A stretch of DNA of 64,000 bases, taken from NCBI GenBank assembly GCA_963714145.1, contig OY970235.1, positions 9,486,001-9,550,000 on the forward strand. The letters run 5' to 3'. This document shows, piece by piece, positions 29,365-38,020 of the stretch; position 1 is the stretch's first letter, and each line of letters opens with the position of its first letter. The DNA comes from JBBWZH01 sp035544115 (lineage in GTDB: Bacteria; Actinomycetota; Actinomycetes; Mycobacteriales; CADCTP01). The notes beneath the pieces were generated by a model. That model saw only the letters and a program-made list of their open reading frames with translations. It was not told the origin of the DNA and did not search any database. Both the position numbers and the translations under genes were made by a program.

Positions 29365-30116
29365 CCATGAACGGCACCGGTCCGGGGCTGCACCCGGGCC
29401 GCCCGGCCGGCTCCGGCCTGGGCCAGGCCCGAGGGGGCGACGCCGGGGAAGTCGCTGAGCGGGAGCGGGCGGTGGTCGCCGCGCAGCTGGGGCGGCTGCC
29501 GCGGGCGATGCGGGCGGTCGCGCACCAGTGCCCGTGCGGCCTGCCGGACGTGGTGGAGACCGCGCCCCGGCTCGCGGACGGCACGCCGTTCCCGACGCTC
29601 TACTACCTGACCTGCCCGCGGGCGAGCGCGGCGATCGGTCGGCTGGAGGCGGCCGGGGTGATGCGGGAGTTGACCGACCGGGTGCGGTCCGAGCCGGCGC
29701 TGGCCGCCGGCTACCAGTCCGCACACGCCGCCTACCTGCGCCGGCGGGCCGAGCTCGGCGAGGTGCCGGAGATCGCCGGGATCAGCGCCGGCGGCATGCC
29801 GAACCGGGTGAAGTGTCTGCACGTCCTGGTCGCGCACGCGCTCGCCGCTGGCCCGGGGGTGAACCCGCTCGGCGACGAGGCGCTGGCCGCGTTGCCGCCG
29901 TGGTGGGCCGCCGGCCCGTGCGTCACCGCAGGTCCGGCCGCGGAAGCGGCCGTGGATCCGGCCGCGGCGGCGGTACTGGCGGCGGCCCGCTCGGACGGCC
30001 ACCCGGGCAGCACCGCCGGTCCGTCCGGGGCAGCGGCCCGATCGGACGCTGGTCCCGGCGTCACCGCCGAGGCGCCGGCTGCGGAGAACGCGGCGGCCCG
30101 CTCGGAGGCACCGTGA
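29361..30116 (+). CDS. DUF501 domain protein
   Basis: A 251-residue protein. Residues about 32-185 carry the DUF501 region: QLGRLPRAMRAVAHQCPCGL, FPTLYYLTCPRASAAIGRLE and GGMPNRVKCLHVLVAHALA, with conserved Cys and His residues. Function of the family is unknown, although it is almost always found between the FtsB-like and Ppx/GppA genes, as here. The last 65 residues are a repetitive Ala/Gly/Ser tail (AAARSDGHPGSTAGPSGAAA) and probably disordered. It overlaps both neighbours by four bases. Confidence 0.9.
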   Translation: MTMNGTGPGLHPGRPAGSGLGQARGGDAGEVAERERAVVAAQLGRLPRAMRAVAHQCPCGLPDVVETAPRLADGTPFPTLYYLTCPRASAAIGRLEAAGVMRELTDRVRSEPALAAGYQSAHAAYLRRRAELGEVPEIAGISAGGMPNRVKCLHVLVAHALAAGPGVNPLGDEALAALPPWWAAGPCVTAGPAAEAAVDPAAAAVLAAARSDGHPGSTAGPSGAAARSDAGPGVTAEAPAAENAAARSEAP

Positions 30117-31048
30117 GCAGGGTCGCGGCGATCGACTGCGGGACGAACTCGATCCGGCTGCTGGTCGCCGACACCGCCGGCGGCCGGCTGGTAGACGTGC
30201 TGCGCCGGCTGGAGATCGTCCGGCTGGGGCAGGGTGTGGACCGGACCGGGCGGCTGGCGCCGGAGGCGATCGAGCGGACCCGGCGGGCGCTGGCCGGGTA
30301 CGCCGGGCAGATCCGGGAGCTGAGGGCCGACCGGGTCCGGATGGTCGCGACCAGTGCGACCCGGGACGCGGCGAACCGGGACGACTTCCGGACGATGGTG
30401 CTCGACACGCTCGGCGCCGAGCCGGAAGTGATCACCGGCCAGGAGGAGGCGGCCCTCTCCTTCGTCGGCGCGGTCCGCGGCCTGGCCAGCGCCGCTGCCG
30501 GTGCCGGTGCCGCGGTCGAGGCGCCGTATCTGGTCGCTGACATCGGCGGTGGGTCCACCGAGTTGGTACTCGGATCGGTCGAGGTGGACGCCGCCACCAG
30601 CGTGGACGTCGGCTGCGTCCGGCTGACCGAGCGGCACCTGGCCGCCGACCCGCCGACCGCCGTGCAGATCAAGGCCGCCGAGGCGGACGTGCTCGCGGCC
30701 ATCGAGCAGGCCAGGGCCGCGGTACCGGTGGATCGGGCCCGCACCTTCATCGGCCTGGCCGGCTCGGTCACCACCGTCGCCGCGATCGCCCTCGACCTGC
30801 CCGAGTACGACTCGGCCCGGATCCACCACAGCCGCATCCCGGCCGAGCGGGTCCGGGCGGTGGCCGACCGGCTGCTGACGATGACCCGGTCCGAGCGGGC
30901 CGCGCTGCCGGTGATGCACCCCGGCCGGGTCGACGTGATCGGCGCCGGCGCGCTCGTCCTGCGGGTGCTCGTCGACGAGCTACACATCGCCGAGGTGGTG
31001 GTCAGCGAGCACGACATCCTCGACGGCATCGCCTGGTCGATCAGCTGA
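30113..31048 (+). CDS. Ppx/GppA phosphatase family protein
   Basis: A 311-residue protein of the ASKHA fold. Phosphate-1 loop: AAIDCGTNSIRLLVAD at the N-terminus; VADIGGGSTELVLGS is the second glycine-rich loop, with the catalytic Glu expected in TGQEEAALSF. FIGLAGSVTTVAAIAL and VVVSEHDILDGIAW are family motifs. It resembles the short actinobacterial exopolyphosphatases that act on polyphosphate or pppGpp-related nucleotides. GTG 30113 overlaps the DUF501 stop (GTGA). It ends the eno operon. Confidence 0.92.
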   Translation: MSRVAAIDCGTNSIRLLVADTAGGRLVDVLRRLEIVRLGQGVDRTGRLAPEAIERTRRALAGYAGQIRELRADRVRMVATSATRDAANRDDFRTMVLDTLGAEPEVITGQEEAALSFVGAVRGLASAAAGAGAAVEAPYLVADIGGGSTELVLGSVEVDAATSVDVGCVRLTERHLAADPPTAVQIKAAEADVLAAIEQARAAVPVDRARTFIGLAGSVTTVAAIALDLPEYDSARIHHSRIPAERVRAVADRLLTMTRSERAALPVMHPGRVDVIGAGALVLRVLVDELHIAEVVVSEHDILDGIAWSIS

Positions 31049-31117
31049 TCCGCGAGCCAGCGGCCTTCCGCAGTTCGGCCGCAGGCAGCCGGCGGCCGGC
31101 CCGCAGCCGGCCAGGCG

Positions 31118-31414
31118 TCAGGTGGTACCGGGGTCTTCGAGGCCCGGGGGCAGGGTGCCGGTGAGCGACTTCCAGGTGGCGGCGGCGCCGCGGGCGGCGG
31201 CGAGCCGGGCTGCCGCGACGGCGACGCCGGAGACCGCGGCCCAGGCCAGCGCCTCGCCCCAGTCGGTGCCGGGCGCGGCCGGGTTGCGCGGCGGGTCGTT
31301 GTGCCGGGCCGCCCGCCAGGCGGCGTCCAGCGACTTGCGTACCGCGATGCCGGTCGGCACCGCGAACGCCATCGCCATGATCTTCCAGCCCATCTTGCCA
31401 ACCGTTCTCGCCAC
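31118..31414 (-). CDS. DUF4235 domain protein
   Basis: Start GTG 31414 follows AGGAGG with a 5-base gap, better than ATG 31435, which itself precedes that site. The 98-residue product begins with a membrane-type helix (MGWKIMAMAFAVPTGIAVRK), continues with LDAAWRAARHNDPPRNPAAP and has a second hydrophobic region (ALAWAAVSGVAVAAARLAA), the usual DUF4235 layout. Such small proteins are probably membrane-associated and have no known role. It is convergent with the Ppx/GppA gene. Confidence 0.82.
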   Translation of the reverse strand: MARTVGKMGWKIMAMAFAVPTGIAVRKSLDAAWRAARHNDPPRNPAAPGTDWGEALAWAAVSGVAVAAARLAAARGAAATWKSLTGTLPPGLEDPGTT

Positions 31415-31620
31415 GCCGGCCTCCTCCCGCTCCACAGTGGACTACCCGGCGCCCCGGCCGGCACACACCGACAAGCATGGCGGAGTCACCCCGGTCCGCT
31501 CGCGCCGCCCCGCCGCCGGACCCGCTGGCCGTGGGACGGGCCGCGGCAGCCCGGCCGAGAACCGCGGCGGCGATCGTGGTTGAGTGGCGGCCGCATCTGC
31601 ACCAGCGTGAAGGAGCGACC

Positions 31621-32307
31621 GTGGGCGAGATGGTCAGTTTTCAGAGCAACGGCGGTACGACCGACGCCTACCTGGCGCTGCCCGAATCGGGCAGCGGTCC
31701 GGGAGTGATCGTCGTGCAGGAGTGGTGGGGCCTGGTCGGGCACATCAAGAACGTGGTCGACCGGTTCGCGGCCGCCGGCTTCGTCGCGCTCGCTCCGGAC
31801 TTCTTCCACGGTGCCAGGACCGACGAGCCGGACGAGGCCATGCGGCTGCTGATGGGCCTGGCCATGGACCAGGCCGCGAAGGACATCGCCGGCGCGGCCC
31901 GCTACCTGAACAGCCGGGACGAGCAGATCGGCAAGGTCGGCGCGGTCGGCTTCTGCATGGGTGGCAGCCTGTCGCTGTGGTCCGGCGCGCTGACCGACGA
32001 GGTCGTCGTCACGTCCAACTTCTACCCGGCAGTCCCGTGGGAGCGGATGGGCGTCGACTGGAACCGGTACGCCGGCAAGCACGCGATCTTCCACTGCTCC
32101 CAGGAGGACGGCACCTCGCAGGCGCCCGGCATCCAGGCGGCGAAGGCCGCGATCGAGGCCGCCGGCGGCGAGGTCACCCTGTACGACTACCCGGGCAGCA
32201 AGCACGCGTTCTTCAACGATGAGCGTCCCGAGGTGTACGACGCCGGCAACGCCAGCGACGCCTGGGACCGCACCCTCGCCATCCTGCAGGCCCACCTCGA
32301 CAGCTGA
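31621..32307 (+). CDS. Dienelactone hydrolase family protein
   Basis: A 228-residue alpha/beta hydrolase. Start GTG 31621 follows AGGAG by five bases. The nucleophile elbow is GFCMGG (Cys near 113), the triad Asp is probably in HCSQEDGTS (about 163) and the His in GSKHAFFN (about 194), giving the Cys-Asp-His triad of dienelactone hydrolases. VIVVQEWWGLVGHIKN and LAPDFFHG are further family motifs. Substrates of such homologues are usually unknown esters. It is followed 22 bp later by the uracil-DNA glycosylase gene. Confidence 0.92.
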   Translation: MGEMVSFQSNGGTTDAYLALPESGSGPGVIVVQEWWGLVGHIKNVVDRFAAAGFVALAPDFFHGARTDEPDEAMRLLMGLAMDQAAKDIAGAARYLNSRDEQIGKVGAVGFCMGGSLSLWSGALTDEVVVTSNFYPAVPWERMGVDWNRYAGKHAIFHCSQEDGTSQAPGIQAAKAAIEAAGGEVTLYDYPGSKHAFFNDERPEVYDAGNASDAWDRTLAILQAHLDS

Positions 32308-32329
32308 GACGGTCGGGACCGCCGACCTG

Positions 32330-33169
32330 ATGCCCAACCCGGACGGCACCCCCACCGCGCGGTCGGCCCCGGCCGGGGTGGGAGTGCCGCCGGGTAGCGG
32401 CTGGCCGGGGGATCCGGCCGACCTGAGCACGCCGGTGGCGACCCTCCCGGCCGAGGTGGTCGGCCTCGCGGCCGGCGCGGAACGCATGTCCGAATTGGAC
32501 GCCCGGGTGTCGGTGTGCCGGGCCTGTCCGCGCCTGGTGGCCTGGCGCGAGGAGGTCGCGGTCACCCGGCGCGCGGCGTTCGCGACCGAGACGTACTGGG
32601 GCCGGCCGGCCCCGGGCTTCGGGCCGGCCGACGCCCGGATCGCCGTGCTCGGGCTGGCCCCGGCCGCGCACGGTGCCAACCGGACCGGCCGGGTCTTCAC
32701 CGGCGACCGCAGCGGCGACTGGCTGTACGCCGCGCTGCACCGCGCCGGTCTGGCCAACCAGCCGACCTCGGTGCACGCGGCGGACGGGCTCGAACTGCGG
32801 GACACCCGCATCCTCGCCGCGGTCCGGTGCGCCCCACCGGCGAACAAGCCGACCCCGGACGAGCGGGACACCTGCCGGCCCTGGCTGGTCCGCGAGTTGG
32901 CGCTGCTGGCCGGGACGCTGCGGGTGGTCGTGGTGCTCGGCGCGTTCGGCTGGCAGGCGCTCTGGCCGGCGCTGGCCGCGGCCGGGCTGGGGCCGCCGCC
33001 GGCGCGCCGGCCGCTCTTCGGGCACGGCGCCGAGGTCACGCTGCCCGGCGGGCTGACCGTGCTCGGGTCGTACCACGTCAGCCAGCAGAACACGTTCACC
33101 GGCAAGCTGACCGAGCCGATGCTGGACGCCGTCTTCGCCCGTGCCCGCGAGTCCGCCGGCCTGACCTGA
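32330..33169 (+). CDS. udgB: Uracil-DNA glycosylase, family 5 (UdgB-type, Fe-S)
   Basis: A 279-residue protein whose motifs fit family 5: GLAPAAHGANRTGRVFTGD near 108 (motif A, lacking the Asp or Asn of other families at the catalytic position) and GSYHVSQQNTFTGKLT near 247 (HxSxQN, motif B). Cys63 and Cys66 in SVCRACPRL, the Cys of AVRCAPPANK and the Cys of RDTCRPWL would bind the 4Fe-4S cluster. It removes uracil and other deaminated bases from DNA. A Pro/Gly-rich N-terminal 45 residues precede the domain. ATG 32330 is chosen as the first start after the upstream stop. Confidence 0.9.
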   Translation: MPNPDGTPTARSAPAGVGVPPGSGWPGDPADLSTPVATLPAEVVGLAAGAERMSELDARVSVCRACPRLVAWREEVAVTRRAAFATETYWGRPAPGFGPADARIAVLGLAPAAHGANRTGRVFTGDRSGDWLYAALHRAGLANQPTSVHAADGLELRDTRILAAVRCAPPANKPTPDERDTCRPWLVRELALLAGTLRVVVVLGAFGWQALWPALAAAGLGPPPARRPLFGHGAEVTLPGGLTVLGSYHVSQQNTFTGKLTEPMLDAVFARARESAGLT

Positions 33170-33297
33170 TGGCAAGTCGGCCCGGTTGACCAGCCGGCCG
33201 AGCTGGGGCGCCGGCCCGGTTGGCCGGCGGGCCGTCGGACCGGTGAGTTGGCCGAACTGGCTTGACGGCGGCCGCCTCGGCAGGGTGGTCTGAGCCG

Positions 33298-34017
33298 GTG
33301 GACCGGATGCGGGCGTCCCGCGCGCTGGCCGCCGCACTGGTGGCCGTCGCCGCGCTGGTGCTGGTCGCGGTGGCCGCCCGCAGTGGCCGTACCGAGACGC
33401 TGACGCCGATCACGACCGCGTCCAGCCGCCCGGCGCCGACAGCCACCCCGACCGGGGCACTGCGGCCCACCACGCCGCCGAAGGCGCTGGACGAACCGGC
33501 CGACAGCTCGATCATCAGCGGCGTCATCGTGTTCGCGCTCGGCCTGGCGCTGGTGCTCGGGATGCTGGCGGTGCTGCTGCGCCGCGGCCGCCGCGGCCGG
33601 CCCTGGGGCGGGGGTGGGGCGGTGGTGGAGCATCGGGGGCCCGAGCAGGCCGCCGCCCACCAGTCGTCCGTCCTGGTGGCGGAGGCGCTGGCCAATGCGG
33701 TCGAGGCCGGCCTGCGGGTGGTGGCCGAGGGCGAGTCAAGGGACGCCGTGATCACCTGCTGGGTGCTGCTGGAACGCGCCGCTGCCGAGGCCGGCACCGC
33801 CCGCCGCCCAGCCGAGACGTCCGCCGAGCTGGCTACCCGGGTGCTGGCGCAGCACCAGGTCAGCGCCGCCCCGCTGCGCCGGCTCGGCGACCTCTACCGG
33901 ACGGCCCGCTACTCGACCCACCCGCTCGGCGAGGACGCCCGCGACGAGGCCCGGTCGGCGCTGGTCCAGGTCCGCCGCGAACTCGCCGGCCGGCCCGCGC
34001 CGGAGTTGGCATGATCT
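33298..34017 (+). CDS. DUF4129 domain membrane protein
   Basis: About 238 residues, start GTG 33298 (ATG 33307 is possible). Two hydrophobic segments: ALAAALVAVAALVLVAVAA near the N-terminus and IISGVIVFALGLALVLGMLA near 80, separated by a Pro/Thr-rich loop. The C-terminal domain ends with LYRTARYSTHPLGEDARDEA, the DUF4129 signature. DUF4129 genes are regular partners of MoxR ATPase and DUF58 genes, and this one opens such an operon (DUF4129, small membrane protein, MoxR, DUF58, membrane protein). The stop overlaps the next start at 34011. Confidence 0.85.
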
Positions 34018-34568
34018 ACCGGGACGCCCGGACCTCCGGCGACGCCCGGACCCCCGGCGGTGCCCGAACCTCCCGCGGCGCCCGGCTGCGGCGGGAGGTG
34101 ACGCTGATCGGGTTGCTCGGCGGGGGGTTAGGGGTGCTGGCCTACCTGGTGCTCCAGTTGGCCTCGTACCGGGGGCGGGTGTGGTTCTGCGTGGCGGTCG
34201 CGGTGGCGGTGGTCACGACCTGGCGGCTGCTGATGGCGGCGGCCCCGCCGGTGCCGCTGTCCGGGCCGGTGAGCGCGGAGCCGGAGCCGTCCGGCGGTGG
34301 GCTTGACGGGCTGTCCGCCCTCGCGCACCGGCTGTCCTGGGGTAGCGTCGACCTCGACCGGTACGAGGCGCGGGTCCGTCCCCAGCTCGCCCGGCTCGCC
34401 GAGGAGCGGCTGCGGCAGCGGCACGGCGTCGACGTCGTGAGCCAGCCCGACGTGGCCCGACGCATGGTGGGAGAGCCGTTGTGGCAGCTGATGACCGGCC
34501 CGCCGAGCCCCACGCCACCCACCCTGAACCGGTTGGGCGAACTGCTGACCGCGATCGAGCGGATTTGA
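34011..34568 (+). CDS. Small two-helix membrane protein of the MoxR operon
   Basis: A 185-residue protein. The N-terminus has a three- to fourfold 18-bp DNA repeat encoding DARTSG / DARTPG / GARTSR / GARLRR. Two helices follow (VTLIGLLGGGLGVLAYLVLQ and VWFCVAVAVAVVTTWRLLM). The C-terminal half carries SWGSVDLDRYEARVRPQLAR and GVDVVSQPDVARRMVGEP, seen in hypothetical proteins next to MoxR genes. It contains a TTA leucine codon at about 34126, rare in this DNA. It overlaps both neighbours. Function unknown. Confidence 0.75.
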   Translation: MIYRDARTSGDARTPGGARTSRGARLRREVTLIGLLGGGLGVLAYLVLQLASYRGRVWFCVAVAVAVVTTWRLLMAAAPPVPLSGPVSAEPEPSGGGLDGLSALAHRLSWGSVDLDRYEARVRPQLARLAEERLRQRHGVDVVSQPDVARRMVGEPLWQLMTGPPSPTPPTLNRLGELLTAIERI

Positions 34569-35848
34569 GTCTCCAGCCAGGGCCCGGCCCAGCCGCCCCG
34601 TCGGCGCCCGACGCGGCCGGGCCCGACCCGGACCAGGCCGGGCCGGACCTGCGGCCGCTGCCGATGCCCGAGGTCTGGGTGATCTGCGATGCGGTGCTGG
34701 ACCGGGTGGAGCGCGCCGTGGTCGGCAAGCGCGAGGCGCTGACCATGCTGCTGGCCGGGCTGCTGGCCGGCGGGCACGTGCTGGTGGAGGACTTCCCCGG
34801 GCTCGGCAAGACGCTGGCCGCCCGCTCGTTCGCGCAGACCATGGGGCTGCCGTTCCGCCGCCTGCAGTTCACCCCGGACCTGCTGCCGTCCGACGTGACC
34901 GGCTCGTTCGTGTACGACCAGCGGCAGTCCGAGTTCGTGTTCCGGGCCGGGCCGCTGTTCACCGGGGTGCTGCTGGCCGACGAGATCAACCGGACCCCGC
35001 CGAAGACCCAGGCGGCGCTGCTGGAGGCGATGCAGGAGCGGCAGGTCACGGTGGAGGGCCGTACGTTCGAGCTGCCGGCGCCGTTCCACGTGATCGCCAC
35101 CGCGAACCCGATCGAGTACGAGGGCACCTACCCGCTGCCCGAGGCGCAGCTGGACCGGTTCCTGCTCCGGATCTCGTTCGGCTACCCGGGCCGGATGCAC
35201 GAGCTGGACGTGCTGCGCCGCCGGCTGGCCCGGCACCGCGAGGAGATCACCCTGGATCCGGTGCTGCGGCCCGGTCACCTGCTGCGGATGCAGCGCTCGG
35301 TGGAGGAGCTGGTCGGGGTCGAGGAGACGGTCACCGGCTACTGCGTCGACCTGGCCTCGGCAACCCGCCAGCACCCGCAGGTACTGGTCGGTGCCTCGCC
35401 TCGGGGCGCGCTGGCGCTGCTGCTCACCGCCCGGGCGCACGCGGTCGTGCGCGGCCGCGACTTCGTCATCCCGGAGGACGTGAAGGCGGTCGCGGTGGCC
35501 GCGCTGGCGCACCGGATCACGCTGCGGCCGGAGATGTGGCTGCGCCGGGTCGCCCCGTCCGACGTGATCCGCGCGGTGCTCGGCAGCGTGCCGACGCCAC
35601 CGACCGTCCGCCCCGGCGGCGGCCGCCCCGGCCCGGCCAGCGGCCGCACCGCCGGCGGCCCGCCCGGTGCGCCCCCGAGCGGCGGCTGGTCCGGCCCATC
35701 GCAACCCGGGCACCCGGGCGGCCCGAACCCCGGCCCGGCCCAGGCCGGCCCTCCACCGGCCGCTGGCCCCCCGATCTACGGTGGCCCGGCCGCCGGCCCG
35801 CATGGCGGCCCCAGTCCACACGGCACCGCCCCCGACACCGGACGCTGA
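34565..35848 (+). CDS. MoxR-family AAA+ ATPase
   Basis: The best start is TTG 34565, which overlaps the previous stop (TTGA); a longer GTG at 34481 and a shorter ATG at 34664 are possible. Core: EDFPGLGKTLAARSFA (Walker A, about 78-85), VLLADEINRTPPKTQAALLE (Walker B), VIATANPIEYEGTYPLPEAQ and LDRFLLRISF (sensor and Arg finger region), then the C-terminal helical lid with ASPRGALALLLTARAHAV. MoxR ATPases work with DUF58/VWA proteins as chaperone-like activators. The last 90 residues are a disordered Pro/Gly/Ala-rich tail. Confidence 0.93.
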   Translation: MSLQPGPGPAAPSAPDAAGPDPDQAGPDLRPLPMPEVWVICDAVLDRVERAVVGKREALTMLLAGLLAGGHVLVEDFPGLGKTLAARSFAQTMGLPFRRLQFTPDLLPSDVTGSFVYDQRQSEFVFRAGPLFTGVLLADEINRTPPKTQAALLEAMQERQVTVEGRTFELPAPFHVIATANPIEYEGTYPLPEAQLDRFLLRISFGYPGRMHELDVLRRRLARHREEITLDPVLRPGHLLRMQRSVEELVGVEETVTGYCVDLASATRQHPQVLVGASPRGALALLLTARAHAVVRGRDFVIPEDVKAVAVAALAHRITLRPEMWLRRVAPSDVIRAVLGSVPTPPTVRPGGGRPGPASGRTAGGPPGAPPSGGWSGPSQPGHPGGPNPGPAQAGPPPAAGPPIYGGPAAGPHGGPSPHGTAPDTGR

Positions 35849-35850
35849 CC

Positions 35851-35997
35851 GTGCCCAACCGGGGAGCCGGCCGAACCGGCCCGGTCCGGCCGGCACACGA
35901 CCCGGAGCCGACCCGTCCGGCCGCCGCCGCCCCGGCCGCCGCCGCCCCGGCCGCCGCCGCCCCGGCCGGGTGGGCCGCCAGGGCGGTGCGCCGGTGA
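35851..35997 (+). CDS. Possible short Pro/Ala-rich ORF between MoxR and DUF58 genes
   Basis: GTG 35851, two bases after the MoxR stop, opens a 48-residue frame whose TGA overlaps the DUF58 start (GTGA at 35994). The middle consists of three copies of a 15-bp unit encoding PAAAA (about 35920-35967). It keeps the overlap pattern of the operon but has no domain, so it may only be a translated linker that couples ribosomes into the DUF58 gene. Confidence 0.25.
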   Translation: MPNRGAGRTGPVRPAHDPEPTRPAAAAPAAAAPAAAAPAGWAARAVRR

Positions 35998-37310
35998 GTG
36001 AGAGCGGCCCCGCGCGGGCGGGCTGGCGGCCGACCGGGGCGCTGGCGCGGGCGGTGGCGGCCACCGCGGGGCTGCTGCTGGCGGCGGTGCTGCTGCGCCG
36101 CGAGGACCTCGTGCTGCTGGCGACGCCGATCGCGGTCGGCGCGGTGCTCGGCCTGGTCGGCCGGCCGCGGCGGCCCCCGCAACTGCGGCTGACCGTGCCG
36201 CGGGCGGCGATCCTGGAAGGCGCCCAGCTCGTCCCGACCGTGACGGTGCTGGCGGACGAGCCGCCGGACCTGGTCACCGTCGAGCTGGCGGTGCCGCGCT
36301 GGCTGGTCGCGGACGGGGCGCCGCTGGCCCGGGCCGTCGCGGTCGGCGCGGGCGAGCCGCTGGTGGTGCCGTTCCCGCTCCGGTCCCAGCGCTGGGGCCG
36401 GCGGATGGTCGGGCCGGCGGCGCTGACCGGCTCGGCGGCGTACGGGCTGCTCCGCTGCGGTCCCTACCTGAGCGTGCCGGGCCTGGTCACGGTCTGGCCG
36501 CTGCGGGCCGGTTTCGACGCGGTGGACACGGTGCCCCGGGCGGAAGGGCTGGTCGGCCCGCACCAGTCCCGGCGGGCCGGGGCGGGCAGTGACATCGCCG
36601 GGGTGCGCCCGTTCGCCCCCGGCGACCGGCTGCGCCGGATCAACTGGCGGGTCAGCCAGCGCGCCGACCGGCTGCACGTCACGTCCACCTACTCCGACCG
36701 GGACGCCGAGGTGCTGCTCTGCCTGGACAGCCGGCACGACATCGGCGATCCGCCGGCCAGCAGCCTGGACACGGCGGTCCGGGCGGCGGCCGCGATCGCG
36801 GAGCACTACCTGCGGCACGGCGACCGGGTCGGCCTGATCGACCTGGGCCGGGTGACCGCCCGCCGGGTGGTCGCCGGCAACGGCCGGGCGCACCTGGTCA
36901 AGCTGCTCGACGTGCTGCTGGACGCCCGTGGGCTGGGCCGGCAGGAGGTGCCGGACCGGTCCGGCGGGCGGCTGGTGCTGGCCGAGCTGCCCCGGCTGGC
37001 GCCGCGCCGGGCCCTGCTGATCGCGCTCACCCCGCTGGCCGGCGAGGCGATCTTCGAGGCGCTCGGCCTGCTCGGCCGCACCGGTTCGGCGCTGGTCGTG
37101 GTCGACACCCTGCCCGCCGACGTGCGGCCGGAGCTGCCCAGCGAGTGGAGCGCGCTGGCCTGGCGGCTCTGGCGGCTGGAACGCGAGGCCGACATCGGCC
37201 GGCTGGGCGCGGCGGGTGTCCCGGTGGTGCCGTGGCTCGGCGCCGGCAGCCTGGACGCGGTGCTCCACGACGTCAGCCAGACCGCCCGCGCCCCCCGGCT
37301 GGTCCGGTGA
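35994..37310 (+). CDS. DUF58 domain-containing protein
   Basis: A 438-residue protein starting at GTG 35994. Two adjacent helices near the N-terminus (AVAATAGLLLAAVLL, LLATPIAVGAVLGLVG) are followed by a beta-rich region and the DUF58 signature GSDIAGVRPFAPGDRLRRIN before the Trp-Arg pair. The C-terminal half resembles a VWA-like fold (EVLLCLDSRHDI, GDRVGLIDLGR). It is the usual partner of MoxR ATPases, probably acting at the membrane on envelope or metal-cofactor complexes. It ends 46 bp before the next membrane protein. Confidence 0.92.
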   Translation: MSESGPARAGWRPTGALARAVAATAGLLLAAVLLRREDLVLLATPIAVGAVLGLVGRPRRPPQLRLTVPRAAILEGAQLVPTVTVLADEPPDLVTVELAVPRWLVADGAPLARAVAVGAGEPLVVPFPLRSQRWGRRMVGPAALTGSAAYGLLRCGPYLSVPGLVTVWPLRAGFDAVDTVPRAEGLVGPHQSRRAGAGSDIAGVRPFAPGDRLRRINWRVSQRADRLHVTSTYSDRDAEVLLCLDSRHDIGDPPASSLDTAVRAAAAIAEHYLRHGDRVGLIDLGRVTARRVVAGNGRAHLVKLLDVLLDARGLGRQEVPDRSGGRLVLAELPRLAPRRALLIALTPLAGEAIFEALGLLGRTGSALVVVDTLPADVRPELPSEWSALAWRLWRLEREADIGRLGAAGVPVVPWLGAGSLDAVLHDVSQTARAPRLVR

Positions 37311-37356
37311 GCGCCGGGCCGGCCCGGCGGCCGGGACCGCGTCGGGGGTGGGCGAA

Positions 37357-37992
37357 GTGAGGCAGTGGCGGCCGCGGCTGGCGGCGCGGTCGGTGCGCCG
37401 TCGGGTGCGCCGGTCGGTTGACGGGCTGGCCGGGTTGCCGGCCGGACAGGTGGCGCTGCGCGGGGCGGTGGCCGGCACCGGCGGGCTGGCGCTGCTGCTG
37501 GCGGCGGCCGGGCAGTTGCTCGGCGCCGGGCTGGTCGCGCTGCTGGGGCTGCCGGCGCTGCTGTCCGCGGTGCTGCGGCCGGACGGCGGTGGCCCGGCCG
37601 TCGTGCTGGGCGCGGCGGCCACCGCGTGGGCGATGCGGTACGGGGTGGCGGCACCGCCGCTCGGCGCCACGCTGGCCCTGGCCGCGCTGCTCTACCTGCA
37701 CCACCTGACCGCGGCGCTGGGCGCGGCGATGCCGGTCGACGCCTCGATCGACCCGCAGTTGCTGCTCCGCTGGGGCGCGCACGCGGCCGGCGTGCTCGCG
37801 CTGACCGGGCTGGCCGCCACCGGGTTGCGGCTGGGCGGCGAGCCGGCGGCGTCCCCGGTGCTGGAGGTGGCCGGCCTGGTCGGGGCGGTCGCGCTGGCCG
37901 GCCTGCTGGTCACCCTGGCCCGCACCCCGCGCCGCCCCGGTCCGCAACTGCCCGCGGACCAGCAGTCCGCCGGCCAGCCGCCGCGCCAGTAG
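37357..37992 (+). CDS. Hypothetical polytopic membrane protein, last gene of MoxR operon
   Basis: About 211 residues from GTG 37357 (GTG 37348 is an alternative). After a basic head, six or so hydrophobic stretches follow, including GLALLLAAAGQLLGAGLVAL, LGATLALAALLYLHHLTAAL and EVAGLVGAVALAGLLVTLA. No recognised domain. Similar membrane proteins often close MoxR/DUF58 operons. The short tail is Pro/Gln-rich. Function unknown. Confidence 0.65.
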   Translation: MRQWRPRLAARSVRRRVRRSVDGLAGLPAGQVALRGAVAGTGGLALLLAAAGQLLGAGLVALLGLPALLSAVLRPDGGGPAVVLGAAATAWAMRYGVAAPPLGATLALAALLYLHHLTAALGAAMPVDASIDPQLLLRWGAHAAGVLALTGLAATGLRLGGEPAASPVLEVAGLVGAVALAGLLVTLARTPRRPGPQLPADQQSAGQPPRQ

Positions 37993-38020
37993 CGGAACCC
38001 GTGCGCAGTAGGCTCACCGC